From contig ONKU01000009.1 of NCBI GenBank assembly GCA_900318535.1, positions 50,916 through 114,915 of the forward strand: DNA of 64,000 nt, written 5' to 3'. Of the stretch, positions 43,261 to 54,567 are shown piece by piece. Each line of letters starts with the position of its first letter. Positions within the stretch are counted from its first letter, which is position 1. The translations under genes and the position numbers were made by a program. Source of the DNA: an uncultured Prevotellaceae bacterium. Its GTDB lineage: Bacteria > Bacteroidota > Bacteroidia > Bacteroidales > Muribaculaceae. The notes under the pieces are model-generated. The model ran no database searches. It saw only the letters and a program-made list of their open reading frames with translations, and was not told where the DNA came from.

Positions 43261-45258
43261 TTAGAGAATTACACATATCATGGTGATTGCAGCGAGCAGC
43301 AGGGCTCCCAGCAGATACACATATACATAGGCCTGTATGCTGCCCGACTGCAGACGGCGGATGCCGAACGACAGCGAGTTGGTGGCATCGGCCAGCAGAT
43401 TCATGAAGCCGTCGATGATGTGACGGTCAAACCAGGCAATGGGAACGCACAAGCCCTGGAAAATCACCTTGTGGGTGATGAACTGGTAGAGCTCGTCCAT
43501 GTAGAAGCGCTTGTAGCTTGCCGTCCACAGGCCACGCATCGAGTTGGCCATGCGCTCGGGCAGCGGGTTCTCCTTGAAGTACATCACCGTTGCCAGGGCA
43601 ATGCCGATGAGGGCGATCAGGACGCTCGTGCCAGCCACCTTCAGGTCGAGGGCGGTGTGCAGCTCCTTGCCGTCCCAGGTGACCATGTCGTGGAAGGGAA
43701 CGAAGCCCGCAACACACGAGATGGCAGCCAGGATAATCAGCGGCAGCGTCATCGTCCAGGGCTGGTCCTTGGGAGCGTGGTGCGCATCGTGCACCTCATG
43801 TTTCTTCCACCAGAAGATGAGGTAGTAGATGCGGAACATGTAGAAGGCGGTCATACCGGCCACCATCGACATCCAGATGCCCCAACCCAGGCCGCGCTGG
43901 TAGGCAGCGACGAGGATCTCATCCTTTGACCAGAAACCGGCGAACGGGGGAATACCCGCGATGGCCAGACAGCCGATGAAGAAGCAGATGCTGGTGATGG
44001 GCATGAACTTGTGCAGGCCGTGCATCTTGTCGTTCTCATTGCTGTGAACGGCATGGATGATGGCACCGGCGCACAGGAAGAGCAACGCCTTGAACATTGC
44101 GTGGGTGAACAGGTGGAACATCGACGCCATGTAACCCAGGCCGTAGCCCTCGTGGATCTCGATGAGCGAGTTCTGGTTGGACGAAACGGCCAGCGAGGTC
44201 ATCATGAAGGCGATCTGCGAGATGGTCGAGAAGGCCAGCGCACGCTTGATGTCGCTCTGGGTGCAGGCGATGGCGGCGGCATAGAACGCCGTGAAGGCGC
44301 CAACCACCAGGATGATGTTCATCGCGCCCTGCACGAGCACATACAGCGGGAACAGCCTAGCCACCAGGAATACACCGGCCACAACCATCGTAGCGGCGTG
44401 AATCAGTGCCGACACGGGGGTGGGACCCTCCATGGCGTCGGGCAGCCAGATGTGCAACGGGTACATCGCACTCTTACCGGCACCGCCGATGAAGATGAAC
44501 GTCAACGCCCAGGCCATAACCGAGCAACCCATGAAGGTGGCCCCTCCGGCAGTGCTGATGGCGCTCTGAGCCGTCTCCAGGCTACCCGACATCGTGGGCC
44601 CGAAGACCAGCTTGTCGAAGTCGAAGGTGTTGGTGTAATAGCTCAGAATCATGATACCCAGCAGGAAGAACAGGTCAGCCAAGCGGGTGACGATAAAGGC
44701 CTTCTTGTTGGCATGATTGGCGGCAGGCGTCGAGTAATAGAAACCGATGAGCAGGTAGGACGACAGACCCACCATCTCAAAGAAGATGAAAATCTGGAAA
44801 ATGTTGGTGGCTACCACCAGACCCAGCATCGAGAACGTGAACAGCGCCAGGAAGGCATAGTAACGCTGGAATCCCTTCTCGGCGTTGCCGTCATGGTCAC
44901 TCATGTACCCGAGGCTGTAGAGGTGCACCATCAGCGATACCGTGGTGATGACCACGAGCATCATTGCGGCGATGGGGTCTACAAGGACGCCCATGCGCAC
45001 CACCAGCGTGTCGGTAAACGACAGCCAGGCGGGATTGGCGACAACAACGGCCTGGCGAACGCCGTCCACCATCTGGCCCTGGCCGCTGCCAAAGAAATAG
45101 GTCAGCGCCACGCCATAGGCGAGGACGGTGTCGACCAGCATGGCCAGCACGCCAATCACACCGGTGATTTTTCTACCCATTTTCACCCCGACGAGTCCCA
45201 GGAACAGGAACATCAGCAGGGGTAATGCTACAACTACTATTGCTAAACTTAATGGCAT
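43261..45258 (-). CDS. nuoL: NADH-quinone oxidoreductase subunit L
   Basis: The 665-residue protein has the NuoL core (FFEMVGLSSYLLIGFYY, KSAMYPLHIWLPDAMEGPTPVSALIHAATMVVAGVFLVAR, HLFTHAMFKALLFLCAGAIIHA, GIPPFAGFWSKDEIL) and the long C-terminal part expected to hold the lateral helix along the membrane arm. It is the distal proton-pumping subunit. It begins 5 nt after the nuoK stop. Confidence 0.96.
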   Translation of the reverse strand: MPLSLAIVVVALPLLMFLFLGLVGVKMGRKITGVIGVLAMLVDTVLAYGVALTYFFGSGQGQMVDGVRQAVVVANPAWLSFTDTLVVRMGVLVDPIAAMMLVVITTVSLMVHLYSLGYMSDHDGNAEKGFQRYYAFLALFTFSMLGLVVATNIFQIFIFFEMVGLSSYLLIGFYYSTPAANHANKKAFIVTRLADLFFLLGIMILSYYTNTFDFDKLVFGPTMSGSLETAQSAISTAGGATFMGCSVMAWALTFIFIGGAGKSAMYPLHIWLPDAMEGPTPVSALIHAATMVVAGVFLVARLFPLYVLVQGAMNIILVVGAFTAFYAAAIACTQSDIKRALAFSTISQIAFMMTSLAVSSNQNSLIEIHEGYGLGYMASMFHLFTHAMFKALLFLCAGAIIHAVHSNENDKMHGLHKFMPITSICFFIGCLAIAGIPPFAGFWSKDEILVAAYQRGLGWGIWMSMVAGMTAFYMFRIYYLIFWWKKHEVHDAHHAPKDQPWTMTLPLIILAAISCVAGFVPFHDMVTWDGKELHTALDLKVAGTSVLIALIGIALATVMYFKENPLPERMANSMRGLWTASYKRFYMDELYQFITHKVIFQGLCVPIAWFDRHIIDGFMNLLADATNSLSFGIRRLQSGSIQAYVYVYLLGALLLAAITMICVIL

Positions 45259-45263
45259 AATCG

Positions 45264-45587
45264 TTAGAATTTCAGTTTAGTGATTTGGTTGATGTCCACG
45301 TTCCTGGCAATGCGGAAGACATTGATGATGATGGCCAGGGCAAGGGCCGTCTCGGCGGCCGCGATGGCTATCGCGAACAGCGAGAAGAACATGCCGTCCA
45401 TCTGACCGGGGAACAGGTAACGGTTAAACACCACAAAGTTGATATCCACCGAGTTGAGCATCAGCTCCAGTGAAATCATGATCGCAATCATGTTCTTGCG
45501 GGTGATGAAACCGTAAACACCGCAGCCAAACATGATCAGGCTGGGAATGAGATACATAAACAGTGTCAAGTCCATAATCTTTCTCAA
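45264..45587 (-). CDS. nuoK: NADH-quinone oxidoreductase subunit K
   Basis: The 107-residue protein has three transmembrane segments with the NuoK pattern MIAIMISLELMLNSVDINFVVFNR, including the conserved membrane Glu, and AIAIAAAETALALAIIINVFR with the second Glu. Both glutamates belong to the central proton path. It lies 3 nt after nuoJ and 5 nt before nuoL. Confidence 0.95.
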   Translation of the reverse strand: MRKIMDLTLFMYLIPSLIMFGCGVYGFITRKNMIAIMISLELMLNSVDINFVVFNRYLFPGQMDGMFFSLFAIAIAAAETALALAIIINVFRIARNVDINQITKLKF

Positions 45588-45590
45588 TGT

Positions 45591-46106
45591 TTAGCGGCGA
45601 CGGGCAATAACCACACCTCCAATGATACAAGCCAATAACAACACGCTGATGGCCTCAAAAGGCAACAGATAGCCGAACTTGTCGGTACTCAACAAGAACT
45701 GGCCGATCTTTTCCATATTGACGTCCACCCCGCTGGTGAGCAGTCTGCCACCAAAACCGGCATAGCTGAACAGGGCATAGCCGCACACGGCGACGCCTGC
45801 CAGCGCTGCCGTCAGTCCCAGCCAGCGACGATGCGTGGCCAGCGCCTCGGCACTCTTTCCGGGGTGTTGCGTGAGCATGATGGCAAACACAAACAGCACC
45901 ATAATGCCACCGGCATAGACGGCAATCTGCACAGCTCCCAGGAACTGATAGTCCATCTGGAAGTAGATGATGGCTGTGGCAAACAGCACAAACAGCAGAT
46001 AGGTTGCGGAGCGCAAAATCTTGCGCGTGGTAACCGTCAGCACCGAGAAGACGATGATGGCGATCGCAACAATAAAATACAAAATGATGTTACCTACTGA
46101 TTCCAT
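45591..46106 (-). CDS. nuoJ: NADH-quinone oxidoreductase subunit J
   Basis: The 171-residue membrane protein has five hydrophobic segments and the NuoJ signature of TM3, YFQMDYQFLGAVQIAVYAGGIMVLFVFAIML. It contributes to the conformational coupling element of complex I. Its ATG overlaps the last base of nuoI (46106). The C-terminus VLLLACIIGGVVIARRR is standard. Confidence 0.95.
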   Translation of the reverse strand: MESVGNIILYFIVAIAIIVFSVLTVTTRKILRSATYLLFVLFATAIIYFQMDYQFLGAVQIAVYAGGIMVLFVFAIMLTQHPGKSAEALATHRRWLGLTAALAGVAVCGYALFSYAGFGGRLLTSGVDVNMEKIGQFLLSTDKFGYLLPFEAISVLLLACIIGGVVIARRR

Positions 46107-46651
46107 TATTCCTTATTCTCTTTGGTTTCTTGTTTAGGCGCCGGTGCAGCAGGAGCCTCGGCAGGCTTGGCGGCCGGTGCGGGAGCAGGAGCGGGTTCGT
46201 CCTTCTCGGGCAGGTAGTTGAGCTGCTTGTTGAGCTTCTCGCGCGTGAACACGGCCTGCTCAAAGTCGTTGCTGAAGCGGATGGCGTTGGTGGGGCACAC
46301 CTGCACACACAGTCCGCAGAAGGTGCAGCTGCCCAAGTCATACATGTACTTGTCAAGCTTCATCTTCTTCTTGCCGTCGGGCAAGTCGACCATGCGCTTG
46401 GTGATGCTGATGGTTTGGTTGGGGCAGTTGCGCTCACAGCTGCCGCAGGCAATGCACTTGTGGCCGCCGTTCTCGTCATAGATGAACTCCAGCGTGGCCC
46501 TGAAGCGCTCCGGGATGTGCAGCTCGGCGCGGTTCTCGGGATACTGCTCGGTCACCTTGGGGGTCACCAGCTCCACGCCGGTCACCTCCATGCCCTTGAT
46601 CAGGCTGAGAAAGCCTTTGAAGATTGAGACGAAATACTCCTTGATATTCAT
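46106..46651 (-). CDS. nuoI: NADH-quinone oxidoreductase subunit I (2x[4Fe-4S])
   Basis: The 181-residue protein has two 4Fe-4S ferredoxin motifs, CIACGSCERNCP and CTFCGLCVQVCP, which hold clusters N6a and N6b and pass electrons to NuoB. The last about 35 residues are an Ala/Pro/Lys-rich low-complexity tail that is absent from classical NuoI. In most relatives nuoI follows nuoH directly; here it follows atpG, with the ATP synthase operon between. Its ATG is 36 nt beyond the corrected atpG stop. Confidence 0.96.
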   Translation of the reverse strand: MNIKEYFVSIFKGFLSLIKGMEVTGVELVTPKVTEQYPENRAELHIPERFRATLEFIYDENGGHKCIACGSCERNCPNQTISITKRMVDLPDGKKKMKLDKYMYDLGSCTFCGLCVQVCPTNAIRFSNDFEQAVFTREKLNKQLNYLPEKDEPAPAPAPAAKPAEAPAAPAPKQETKENKE

Positions 46652-47568
46652 AATATAATGGTTCTATTGTAATCGTTACATTTCGCGTTAGCGTTCCACC
46701 TGTCCGCCCAGGATATCGAGCAGCTCGGTGGTGATGCCCTGTTGACGCAGTTTGTTGTACTCCAGCTGCAGCTCGTCGAGCAGCTCGCGTTGTCGCTGGC
46801 CGCCTGCATCGCCATCACGCGCGCGCTCTGCTCGCTGGCCGTGCTCTGGATGAACACATCCTGGAGCATCGACTTGATGTGCAGCGGCAGCACGGTGTTG
46901 AAGATGGTGTTGGCGTCGGGCTCAAACAGGCAGGGGCTGTTGGCGGCGCGGGGGTCAACATTGTCGGCTAGGCCCTGGTAGCTCACGGGCAGCAGCTGCT
47001 CGCGGGTGAACACCTGCTTGCCGGTGGAGATGAAATGCATGTACAGCATCTCCACGCGGTCAAACGTGCGCTCCAGGAAGCGGGTCTTCATCAGGTCGGT
47101 GAAGGCATACAGCTCCTCGCTGCCGCTGCGGGTGTTGAGGGCCACCTTCTCCACCTGGATGTCCTTGCCGGCAATCTTCGAGACCGCCTTGGCCATCTTC
47201 TTGCCCACGGGCACGATGGTGATGCCCACCTGCGCGCCGTACTCGTTGCGCACCTGCTTGATGGTGACGAGCAACTGCTTGAAGATGTTGACGTTGAAGC
47301 CGCCGCACAGGCCGTCGTCGCTACCGAACACCACCAGTGCCACACGCTGCACGTCGCGCTCGGCGATGAGCGGCGAGTCAAACTGCTGGTCGGTGACCAG
47401 CAGGTGGCTGATGACGTGCTGCACCATGTGGCGGTAGGGCGACAGGCGTTGCAGCTGGCCAGTGGCCTTGCGCATCTTGGACGAGCTGATCATCTTCATG
47501 GCGCTCGTCGTCTTCTGCGTCGAGGCGACTGAACCTATTCGCGTCTTGAGTTCTCTTAATGTTGACAT
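46648..47568 (-). CDS. atpG: ATP synthase F1 gamma subunit, C-terminus frameshifted as sequenced
   Basis: The N-terminus STLRELKTRIGSVASTQKTTSAMKMISSSKMRKA and the ASEQSARVMAMQAASDNA segment identify the gamma rotor subunit. At 46786/46787 the frame breaks: the open frame goes on as nonsense to 46648 and overlaps nuoI. In another frame the expected C-terminal helix, ELLDELQLEYNKLRQQGITT... then GGQVER and a stop at 46690-46688, is intact. Alignment by eye suggests about 4 nt (or 1 nt) are missing in an otherwise normal 293-294-residue protein. The lost helix forms part of the central shaft, so a true lesion would be severe. Sequencing or assembly error is a real alternative. Confidence 0.88.
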   Translation of the reverse strand: MSTLRELKTRIGSVASTQKTTSAMKMISSSKMRKATGQLQRLSPYRHMVQHVISHLLVTDQQFDSPLIAERDVQRVALVVFGSDDGLCGGFNVNIFKQLLVTIKQVRNEYGAQVGITIVPVGKKMAKAVSKIAGKDIQVEKVALNTRSGSEELYAFTDLMKTRFLERTFDRVEMLYMHFISTGKQVFTREQLLPVSYQGLADNVDPRAANSPCLFEPDANTIFNTVLPLHIKSMLQDVFIQSTASEQSARVMAMQAASDNASCSTSCSWSTTNCVNRASPPSCSISWADRWNANAKCNDYNRTIIL

Positions 47569-47596
47569 CTTGCGAACTTAATGTGATTGCAGTATA

Positions 47597-49189
47597 TTAA
47601 CTGGCGGCAGTGGTATACTTCGAGGTTACCTCGGCAGCGGCGGCCTTGAGCTTGGCCATGACGTCGTCGTCGATCTTGCCGCTGCGCAGCACGTCGAGGA
47701 CGTCGTGCTGGTGCTTGCCGCGCAGGTAATGGATGAACAGTTTCTCGAACTCGGCCACCTTGTCCAGCGGCACGTCGCGCAACAGGCCGTTCACGCCGCA
47801 ATAGATGACGGCAACCTGCTCCTCGACCTGCATGGGCGTGTACTGGGGCTGCACGAGCAGGCGCTCGTTCTTGCGGCCCGTGTCGATGGTGCGCGCGGTA
47901 ACGGGGTCGATGTCTCCACCGAACTTGGTGAAGGCCTCGAGCTCACGGTACTGCGCCTGGGCGATCTTGAGCGTACCGGCCACCTTCTTCATGCACTTGA
48001 TCTGGGCATTACCACCCACACGCGATACCGAGATACCCACGTTGACGGCAGGACGGATACCCGAGTTGAACAGGGCCGACTCGAGGTAGATCTGGCCGTC
48101 GGTGATCGAGATCACGTTGGTGGGGATATAGGCGCTCACGTCGCCGGCCTGGGTCTCGATAATGGGAAGTGCCGTCAGCGAGCCGCCACCCTTGACGATG
48201 GGCTTGAGGGGCTCGGGCAGGTCGTTCATCACGCTGGCCACAGCCTGGTTCTCGTTGATCTTGGCAGCACGTTCCAGCAGGCGGCTGTGCAGGTAGAAGA
48301 TGTCGCCGGGATAAGCCTCGCGGCCCGAGGGGCGCTTGAGGATCAGCGAGATCTCGCGGTAGGCCACAGCGTGCTTCGACAGGTCGTCATAGATGACCAG
48401 CGCGTCGCGGCCGGTGTCGCGGAAGTACTCGCCGATGGCGGCACCTGCAAACGGTGCATAGTAACGCATCGAAGCCGAGTCGGCAGCCGTAGCGGCCACC
48501 ACGATGGTGTAGGGCAGGGCGCCGCTCTCCTCGAGTTTGTTGACGAGGGCAGCCACGGTCGATGCCTTCTGGCCGATGGCGACATAGATGCAATATACCG
48601 GCTTGCCGGCTTCGTAGCCAGCACGCTGGTTGATGATGGTGTCCACCGCGATGGCGGTCTTGCCGATCTGGCGGTCACCGATGATGAGCTCACGCTGGCC
48701 GCGGCCGATGGGGATCATCGAGTCGATGGCCTTGAGGCCCGTCTGCAGCGGCTGGTTCACCGGCTGGCGGAAGATGACGCCGGGAGCCTTGCGCTCCAGC
48801 GGCAGGCGCAGCTTGTCGCCGTCGATGGGTCCCTTGCCGTCGATGGGCTGTGCCAGAACGTTGATCACGCGGCCCAGCAGGCCCTCGCCCACCTCGATGG
48901 AGGCGATGGCGCCGGTGCGGCGCACCTTCATGTTCTCGGTCACGGTGTCCACCTCGTCCAGCAGGATGATACCCACGTCGCTCTCCTCCAGGTTCATGGC
49001 CACGCCGGTCACGCCGTTCTCGAACTGCACGAGCTCGTTGGCCTCGACATTGTGCAGGCCATAGGCATGAGCCACGCCGTCACCCACCTCCAGGACGGTG
49101 CCTTCTTCCTCAAAGGCCACCTGACGCTTGGCGATGTCTTCGACGAGCTGCTGTTTCAGTATATCAGATATTTCACTGGGATTAATCAT
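47597..49189 (-). CDS. atpA: ATP synthase F1 alpha subunit
   Basis: The 530-residue protein has the alpha-subunit P-loop GDRQIGKTA and the segments [65 protein letters not shown], including the arginine finger in the SVSRVG stretch. It holds the non-catalytic nucleotide sites of F1. It lies between atpH and atpG and appears intact. Confidence 0.97.
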   Translation of the reverse strand: MINPSEISDILKQQLVEDIAKRQVAFEEEGTVLEVGDGVAHAYGLHNVEANELVQFENGVTGVAMNLEESDVGIILLDEVDTVTENMKVRRTGAIASIEVGEGLLGRVINVLAQPIDGKGPIDGDKLRLPLERKAPGVIFRQPVNQPLQTGLKAIDSMIPIGRGQRELIIGDRQIGKTAIAVDTIINQRAGYEAGKPVYCIYVAIGQKASTVAALVNKLEESGALPYTIVVAATAADSASMRYYAPFAGAAIGEYFRDTGRDALVIYDDLSKHAVAYREISLILKRPSGREAYPGDIFYLHSRLLERAAKINENQAVASVMNDLPEPLKPIVKGGGSLTALPIIETQAGDVSAYIPTNVISITDGQIYLESALFNSGIRPAVNVGISVSRVGGNAQIKCMKKVAGTLKIAQAQYRELEAFTKFGGDIDPVTARTIDTGRKNERLLVQPQYTPMQVEEQVAVIYCGVNGLLRDVPLDKVAEFEKLFIHYLRGKHQHDVLDVLRSGKIDDDVMAKLKAAAAEVTSKYTTAAS

Positions 49190-49198
49190 CTCTTGTAG

Positions 49199-49741
49199 TT
49201 ATTTCTTTTGCAGTTGTAATCGCAATTCGTTCAATTCTCTCTTTACCGACGCGTCAAGCACCAGGTCGTTGATGACCACGGTGAAGCCGCCAATCAGCTC
49301 GGGGTCGATGACCTGCTCGATTTCGAGCTCCATCGCGCCCAGGCGCTTCTTCACGATGTCGATAATGGCATTGACCTCGGCCTCGGGCATGGGGACCGCC
49401 GTGGTGATGACCACGTGGGCAATCTCGTGGGCCTCGCGGTAGAGGTCGACGTAGGCGAGGGAAATCTTCTGCAGATACTCCGTGCGGTTGTTGCGCACGC
49501 ACAGCAGCAGGAACTTGTCCAGCGAGCTGCCGGGCTTGCCGCCGGCGAGTTTGAGCATATAGGACCCCTTGGCCTCGTCAGAGATTTCTGGATTGAGCAC
49601 AGCGCGCTTGAGTTCGTCGATAGCGGTGTAGCGGAAACTCAGGCCCTTCAAGAGCTCGTAAATCTCCTGCGCGTCACCGTTCTCGACGGCGTACTTGTAC
49701 AGCGCTTTGGCGTATCGGCGTGGAATCAGTCCGTCACTCAT
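49199..49741 (-). CDS. atpH: ATP synthase F1 delta subunit
   Basis: The 180-residue protein has the OSCP/delta pattern: MSDGLIPRRYAKALYKYA at the start and EQVIDPELIGGFTVVINDLVLDASVKRELNELRLQL near the end. It joins the peripheral stalk (b subunit) to the top of F1. It begins 6 nt after atpF and ends 9 nt before atpA. Confidence 0.95.
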   Translation of the reverse strand: MSDGLIPRRYAKALYKYAVENGDAQEIYELLKGLSFRYTAIDELKRAVLNPEISDEAKGSYMLKLAGGKPGSSLDKFLLLCVRNNRTEYLQKISLAYVDLYREAHEIAHVVITTAVPMPEAEVNAIIDIVKKRLGAMELEIEQVIDPELIGGFTVVINDLVLDASVKRELNELRLQLQKK

Positions 49742-49747
49742 ATCGCA

Positions 49748-50245
49748 TTAGTTTTTAGCCTCAACCTCACTCAGATATTGGTCAACAAGCGCGCGCTGGG
49801 CATCGTCGTTGGCGATGTTCTTGCGGATGACCTTTTCGGCGATTTGCAACGCCAGGTCGCCCACCTCGGTGCGCAGCTGCTTCTCGGCCTCCTTGCGTGC
49901 CTGCTCGAGCGACACCTGGGCCGCCTCGGTCACCTTCTTGGCTTCGTCGGCTGCCTCGCCGTGGGCCTTCTCGATGAGCTCGTTGCGCATCTTGGCGGCC
50001 TCACGCAGGATTTCGGCCTGCTCGTTGCGGGCTTCGGCAATCAACTTGTCTGCCTCGGCCTTGGCATTGTCCAGATGCGACTTGGCTTCCTGGGCATAGG
50101 CAACCCCCTTGTCAATCATGTCGGCACGCTCCTCCATACTCTTGATGATGAAAGGCCATGCCCACTTGGCAAGGATGCCAAAGAGGCACAGGAAGGCGAT
50201 GAACATCCAGAACGCCAGGCCAAATTCAGGCTTGAAAAGTTCCAT
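49748..50245 (-). CDS. atpF: ATP synthase Fo b subunit
   Basis: The 165-residue protein has one N-terminal transmembrane segment (FGLAFWMFIAFLCLFGILAKWAWPFII) followed by a long Glu/Ala/Lys-rich helix, the peripheral stalk dimer. Lies between atpE and atpH with short spacers. Confidence 0.95.
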   Translation of the reverse strand: MELFKPEFGLAFWMFIAFLCLFGILAKWAWPFIIKSMEERADMIDKGVAYAQEAKSHLDNAKAEADKLIAEARNEQAEILREAAKMRNELIEKAHGEAADEAKKVTEAAQVSLEQARKEAEKQLRTEVGDLALQIAEKVIRKNIANDDAQRALVDQYLSEVEAKN

Positions 50246-50268
50246 CTGGTAAACCGGTTAAGGGTGGA

Positions 50269-50559
<291 letters not shown>

Positions 50560-50584
50560 TTATTGATAATCTCATGTTCAATGT

Positions 50585-51658
50585 TCACTCGGCGTGCTCA
50601 TGGACGTGGGCCATCGAGATGAACATGGTGGAAAGGATAGTGAACACATAGGCCTGGATGAAGCTCACCAGCACATCGAGCAGGAGCATGAACAGCGACA
50701 GCGCTACCGAGAGCGGCGTCATCGCTCCACCCACAGCGGTGCCGAACATGCTGCCGAAGATGAAGATCAACAGCATGAACACGATCACCACCATGTGGCC
50801 ACCCATCATGTTAGCAAAAAGACGAATCATCAGCGCGATGGGCTTGGTGAAGATGCCAAACAGCTCGATGACCTGCATCAGGGGCACGGGGCACTTGAGC
50901 GCCGTGGGCACGTCGGGCCAGAACATCTCTTTCCAGTAGTGCTTGGTACCCGTCAGGTTGGTAATCAGGAAGGTGATCAGCGCGAGCACGGCCGTCACCG
51001 CCAGGTTACCCGTCAGGTTGGCACCACCGGGGAAGATGACAATCAGACCCAGCAGGTTCATCGTCAGGATAAAGAAGAATACCGTCAGCAGGTAGGGGGC
51101 ATATTTGGGGGCCTCCTTGCCCATGATGGGGCGGATGGTGTCGGTATACACAAAGTCCACCACCAGTTCCAGGGCGGCGGTAAAGCGGCGCGGTGCCTTC
51201 ATTCCGTTCTTCTTGTACCAGTTCTTGACCTTGAAGACCATCAGCAGCACCAGCAGGGCGGCAATGAAGATGCCGGCCACATTCTTGGTGATGGACAGGT
51301 CCACGGGACGGTACTGGCTGCCGTCGGGCAGCACCTGGACCACCTTGTTGTTGTAGTCCCCGCCCTTGGCGATCTGGAAACCGTCATACTGTGCACCCTC
51401 GTCGAGGCGGCTCGACATGAAGGCATGCCACGAGCCGTCCTGGGCGCGCACGATGATGGGTAACGGGATGCGCTTGCTATGGTTGAACGGCACCTCCCAG
51501 CCATAGGCATCGCCCAGGTGCTCAAAGATGATCTCCTGGGGGTCCACCTCGGCCTCGCCGCCGCCACTGTGGGCACGGTGGGCTGCCGTGTCGGCATATC
51601 CCAGTGCCATGAGTGCGACGATGACGACCGCGATGATTGCTGTGATTGCTTTCTTCAT
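50585..51658 (-). CDS. atpB: ATP synthase Fo a subunit
   Basis: The 357-residue protein is longer than classical a subunits because of an N-terminal signal-like helix and a periplasmic domain (HAHSGGGEAEVDPQEIIFEHLGDAYGWEV...), a feature I associate with Bacteroidota. The core contains LRLFANMMGGH-type sequence (LMIRLFANMMGGHMVV) with the essential Arg, and the final helices SVALSLFMLLLDVLVSFIQAYVFTILSTMFI. It forms the half-channels for protons next to the c ring. Confidence 0.95.
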   Translation of the reverse strand: MKKAITAIIAVVIVALMALGYADTAAHRAHSGGGEAEVDPQEIIFEHLGDAYGWEVPFNHSKRIPLPIIVRAQDGSWHAFMSSRLDEGAQYDGFQIAKGGDYNNKVVQVLPDGSQYRPVDLSITKNVAGIFIAALLVLLMVFKVKNWYKKNGMKAPRRFTAALELVVDFVYTDTIRPIMGKEAPKYAPYLLTVFFFILTMNLLGLIVIFPGGANLTGNLAVTAVLALITFLITNLTGTKHYWKEMFWPDVPTALKCPVPLMQVIELFGIFTKPIALMIRLFANMMGGHMVVIVFMLLIFIFGSMFGTAVGGAMTPLSVALSLFMLLLDVLVSFIQAYVFTILSTMFISMAHVHEHAE

Positions 51659-51667
51659 AGTCTTGCG

Positions 51668-51901
51668 TTAATACAGGCAAACCGACACCACATTATCTTT
51701 AACATCGGCCACACCGCCGTGAATGTCACGCTCCACGGTGTTGCCATCGGCCACATAGCACATGCGGCCCGCCTTGAGGGCGGCGATGAGCGCGGCATGG
51801 TTCTTGAGCACCTGGAACTGGCCCATGACGCCAGGCAGGGTCACCTGCTCGACGGTGCCTTCAAACTCGATTTGTTCAGCCGATATGATTTTGAGTGTCA
51901 T
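51668..51901 (-). CDS. atpC: ATP synthase F1 epsilon subunit (short form)
   Basis: The 77-residue protein is the N-terminal beta-sandwich of epsilon (MTLKIISAEQIEFEGTVEQVTLPGVMGQFQVLKNHAALIAALKAGRM) without the C-terminal helices. The short form implies it links gamma to the c ring but cannot act as the extended inhibitory arm. The length is typical for the phylum. It lies between atpD and atpB. Confidence 0.93.
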   Translation of the reverse strand: MTLKIISAEQIEFEGTVEQVTLPGVMGQFQVLKNHAALIAALKAGRMCYVADGNTVERDIHGGVADVKDNVVSVCLY

Positions 51902-51942
51902 GTTTATATAAAAATGTATGACTGAATGATACTGATGCGATA

Positions 51943-53405
<1,463 letters not shown>

Positions 53406-53438
53406 TTATTGTGTTTTTATTGTTGATTTTTCCATGCA

Positions 53439-54521
53439 TCAGGCGCCAAAGTACCACTTCTGGGTTACCACGATGGCCATCACCACCAGGTTCACCAGGC
53501 CGATGGGCATCAGGTAGCGCCACTCCAGGGCCAGCATCTGGTCGATGCGCACGCGCGGGAACGACCAGCGGATCCAGAAGAAGATGAATGTGATGAAGAA
53601 CGCCTTGCCCAGGAACCATACCACGCTGGGAATCCAATCCATCACCTGGTTGAAGCCTTCCCAACCGGGAATGTGCAACGGCATCCAGCCGCCTAGGAAC
53701 AGCAGCGTGGCGATGCCCGACACGATGAACAGGTTCAGGTACTCGGCCAGGTAGAAGAAGCCGAAGTGGATACCCGAGTACTCGGTGTGGTAACCGGCCG
53801 TGAGCTCGTGCTCGGCCTCGGGAAGGTCAAACGGGCCACGGTTGTTCTCGGCATTGGCGGCAATCATATATATAATGAACGCGAGAATGGCGGGCAGGTG
53901 GCCCTTGAACAGGAACCAGCCGTCCTGCTGCGCCTCGACGATGCCCGTGATGGACATGGTGCCGGCCAGGCACACGATCGTCAGGATCGAGATGCCGCAG
54001 CTCAGCTCGTAGCTGATCATCTGGGCTCCCGAGCGCATAGCGCCAATCAGGGTATACTTGCTGTTACTTGCCCAGCCGGCGAGCAGGATGCCCAGCACGC
54101 CGATGGACGACACGGCGACGATGAAGAACACGCCGATGTTCATGTCAACGATCTGCAGGCCCTTGCCCCACGGCAGGCAGGCAAAGGTGAGCATCGAGGC
54201 GATGAGCACCAGATAGGGCGCGAGCTTGAACAGGAACTTGTCGGTGTGCCACAGGGTAATCAGCTCCTTCTGCAGGATCTTGATTACGTCGGCAAACACC
54301 TGGAGCAGACCCCACTTACCCACACGCATCGGGCCCAGGCGGCACTGGATCCAGCCGCACACCTTGCGCTCGTAGAAGATGTAGAACATGGCGATGAGCG
54401 AATAAGCTACCAGCAGACCTACTGCCACCAGCACACACTCGATGGTCGTCGTGAGCCATCCCGGCATCACGCTGTTGAGCAGCTCATCAATCCATCTCGT
54501 GACGATTCCGAAGTCAAACAT
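53439..54521 (-). CDS. nuoH: NADH-quinone oxidoreductase subunit H
   Basis: The 360-residue protein has eight or nine membrane segments and NuoH landmarks [66 protein letters not shown] and [30 protein letters not shown]. It lines the quinone entry and couples quinone reduction to the pump. The next gene downstream is atpD rather than nuoI. Confidence 0.96.
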   Translation of the reverse strand: MFDFGIVTRWIDELLNSVMPGWLTTTIECVLVAVGLLVAYSLIAMFYIFYERKVCGWIQCRLGPMRVGKWGLLQVFADVIKILQKELITLWHTDKFLFKLAPYLVLIASMLTFACLPWGKGLQIVDMNIGVFFIVAVSSIGVLGILLAGWASNSKYTLIGAMRSGAQMISYELSCGISILTIVCLAGTMSITGIVEAQQDGWFLFKGHLPAILAFIIYMIAANAENNRGPFDLPEAEHELTAGYHTEYSGIHFGFFYLAEYLNLFIVSGIATLLFLGGWMPLHIPGWEGFNQVMDWIPSVVWFLGKAFFITFIFFWIRWSFPRVRIDQMLALEWRYLMPIGLVNLVVMAIVVTQKWYFGA

Positions 54522-54567
54522 ATCTTGTTTCCTTTTTTAGTTGTTTTTGTTCTAGCTGATTAACTCG

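Noticed and set aside
41859-45225. Long plus-strand ORFs opposite nuoM and nuoL (over 400 codons)
   Set aside because: His/Gln/Arg-rich mirror frames of GC-rich genes on the other strand; the nuo frames have full family motifs.
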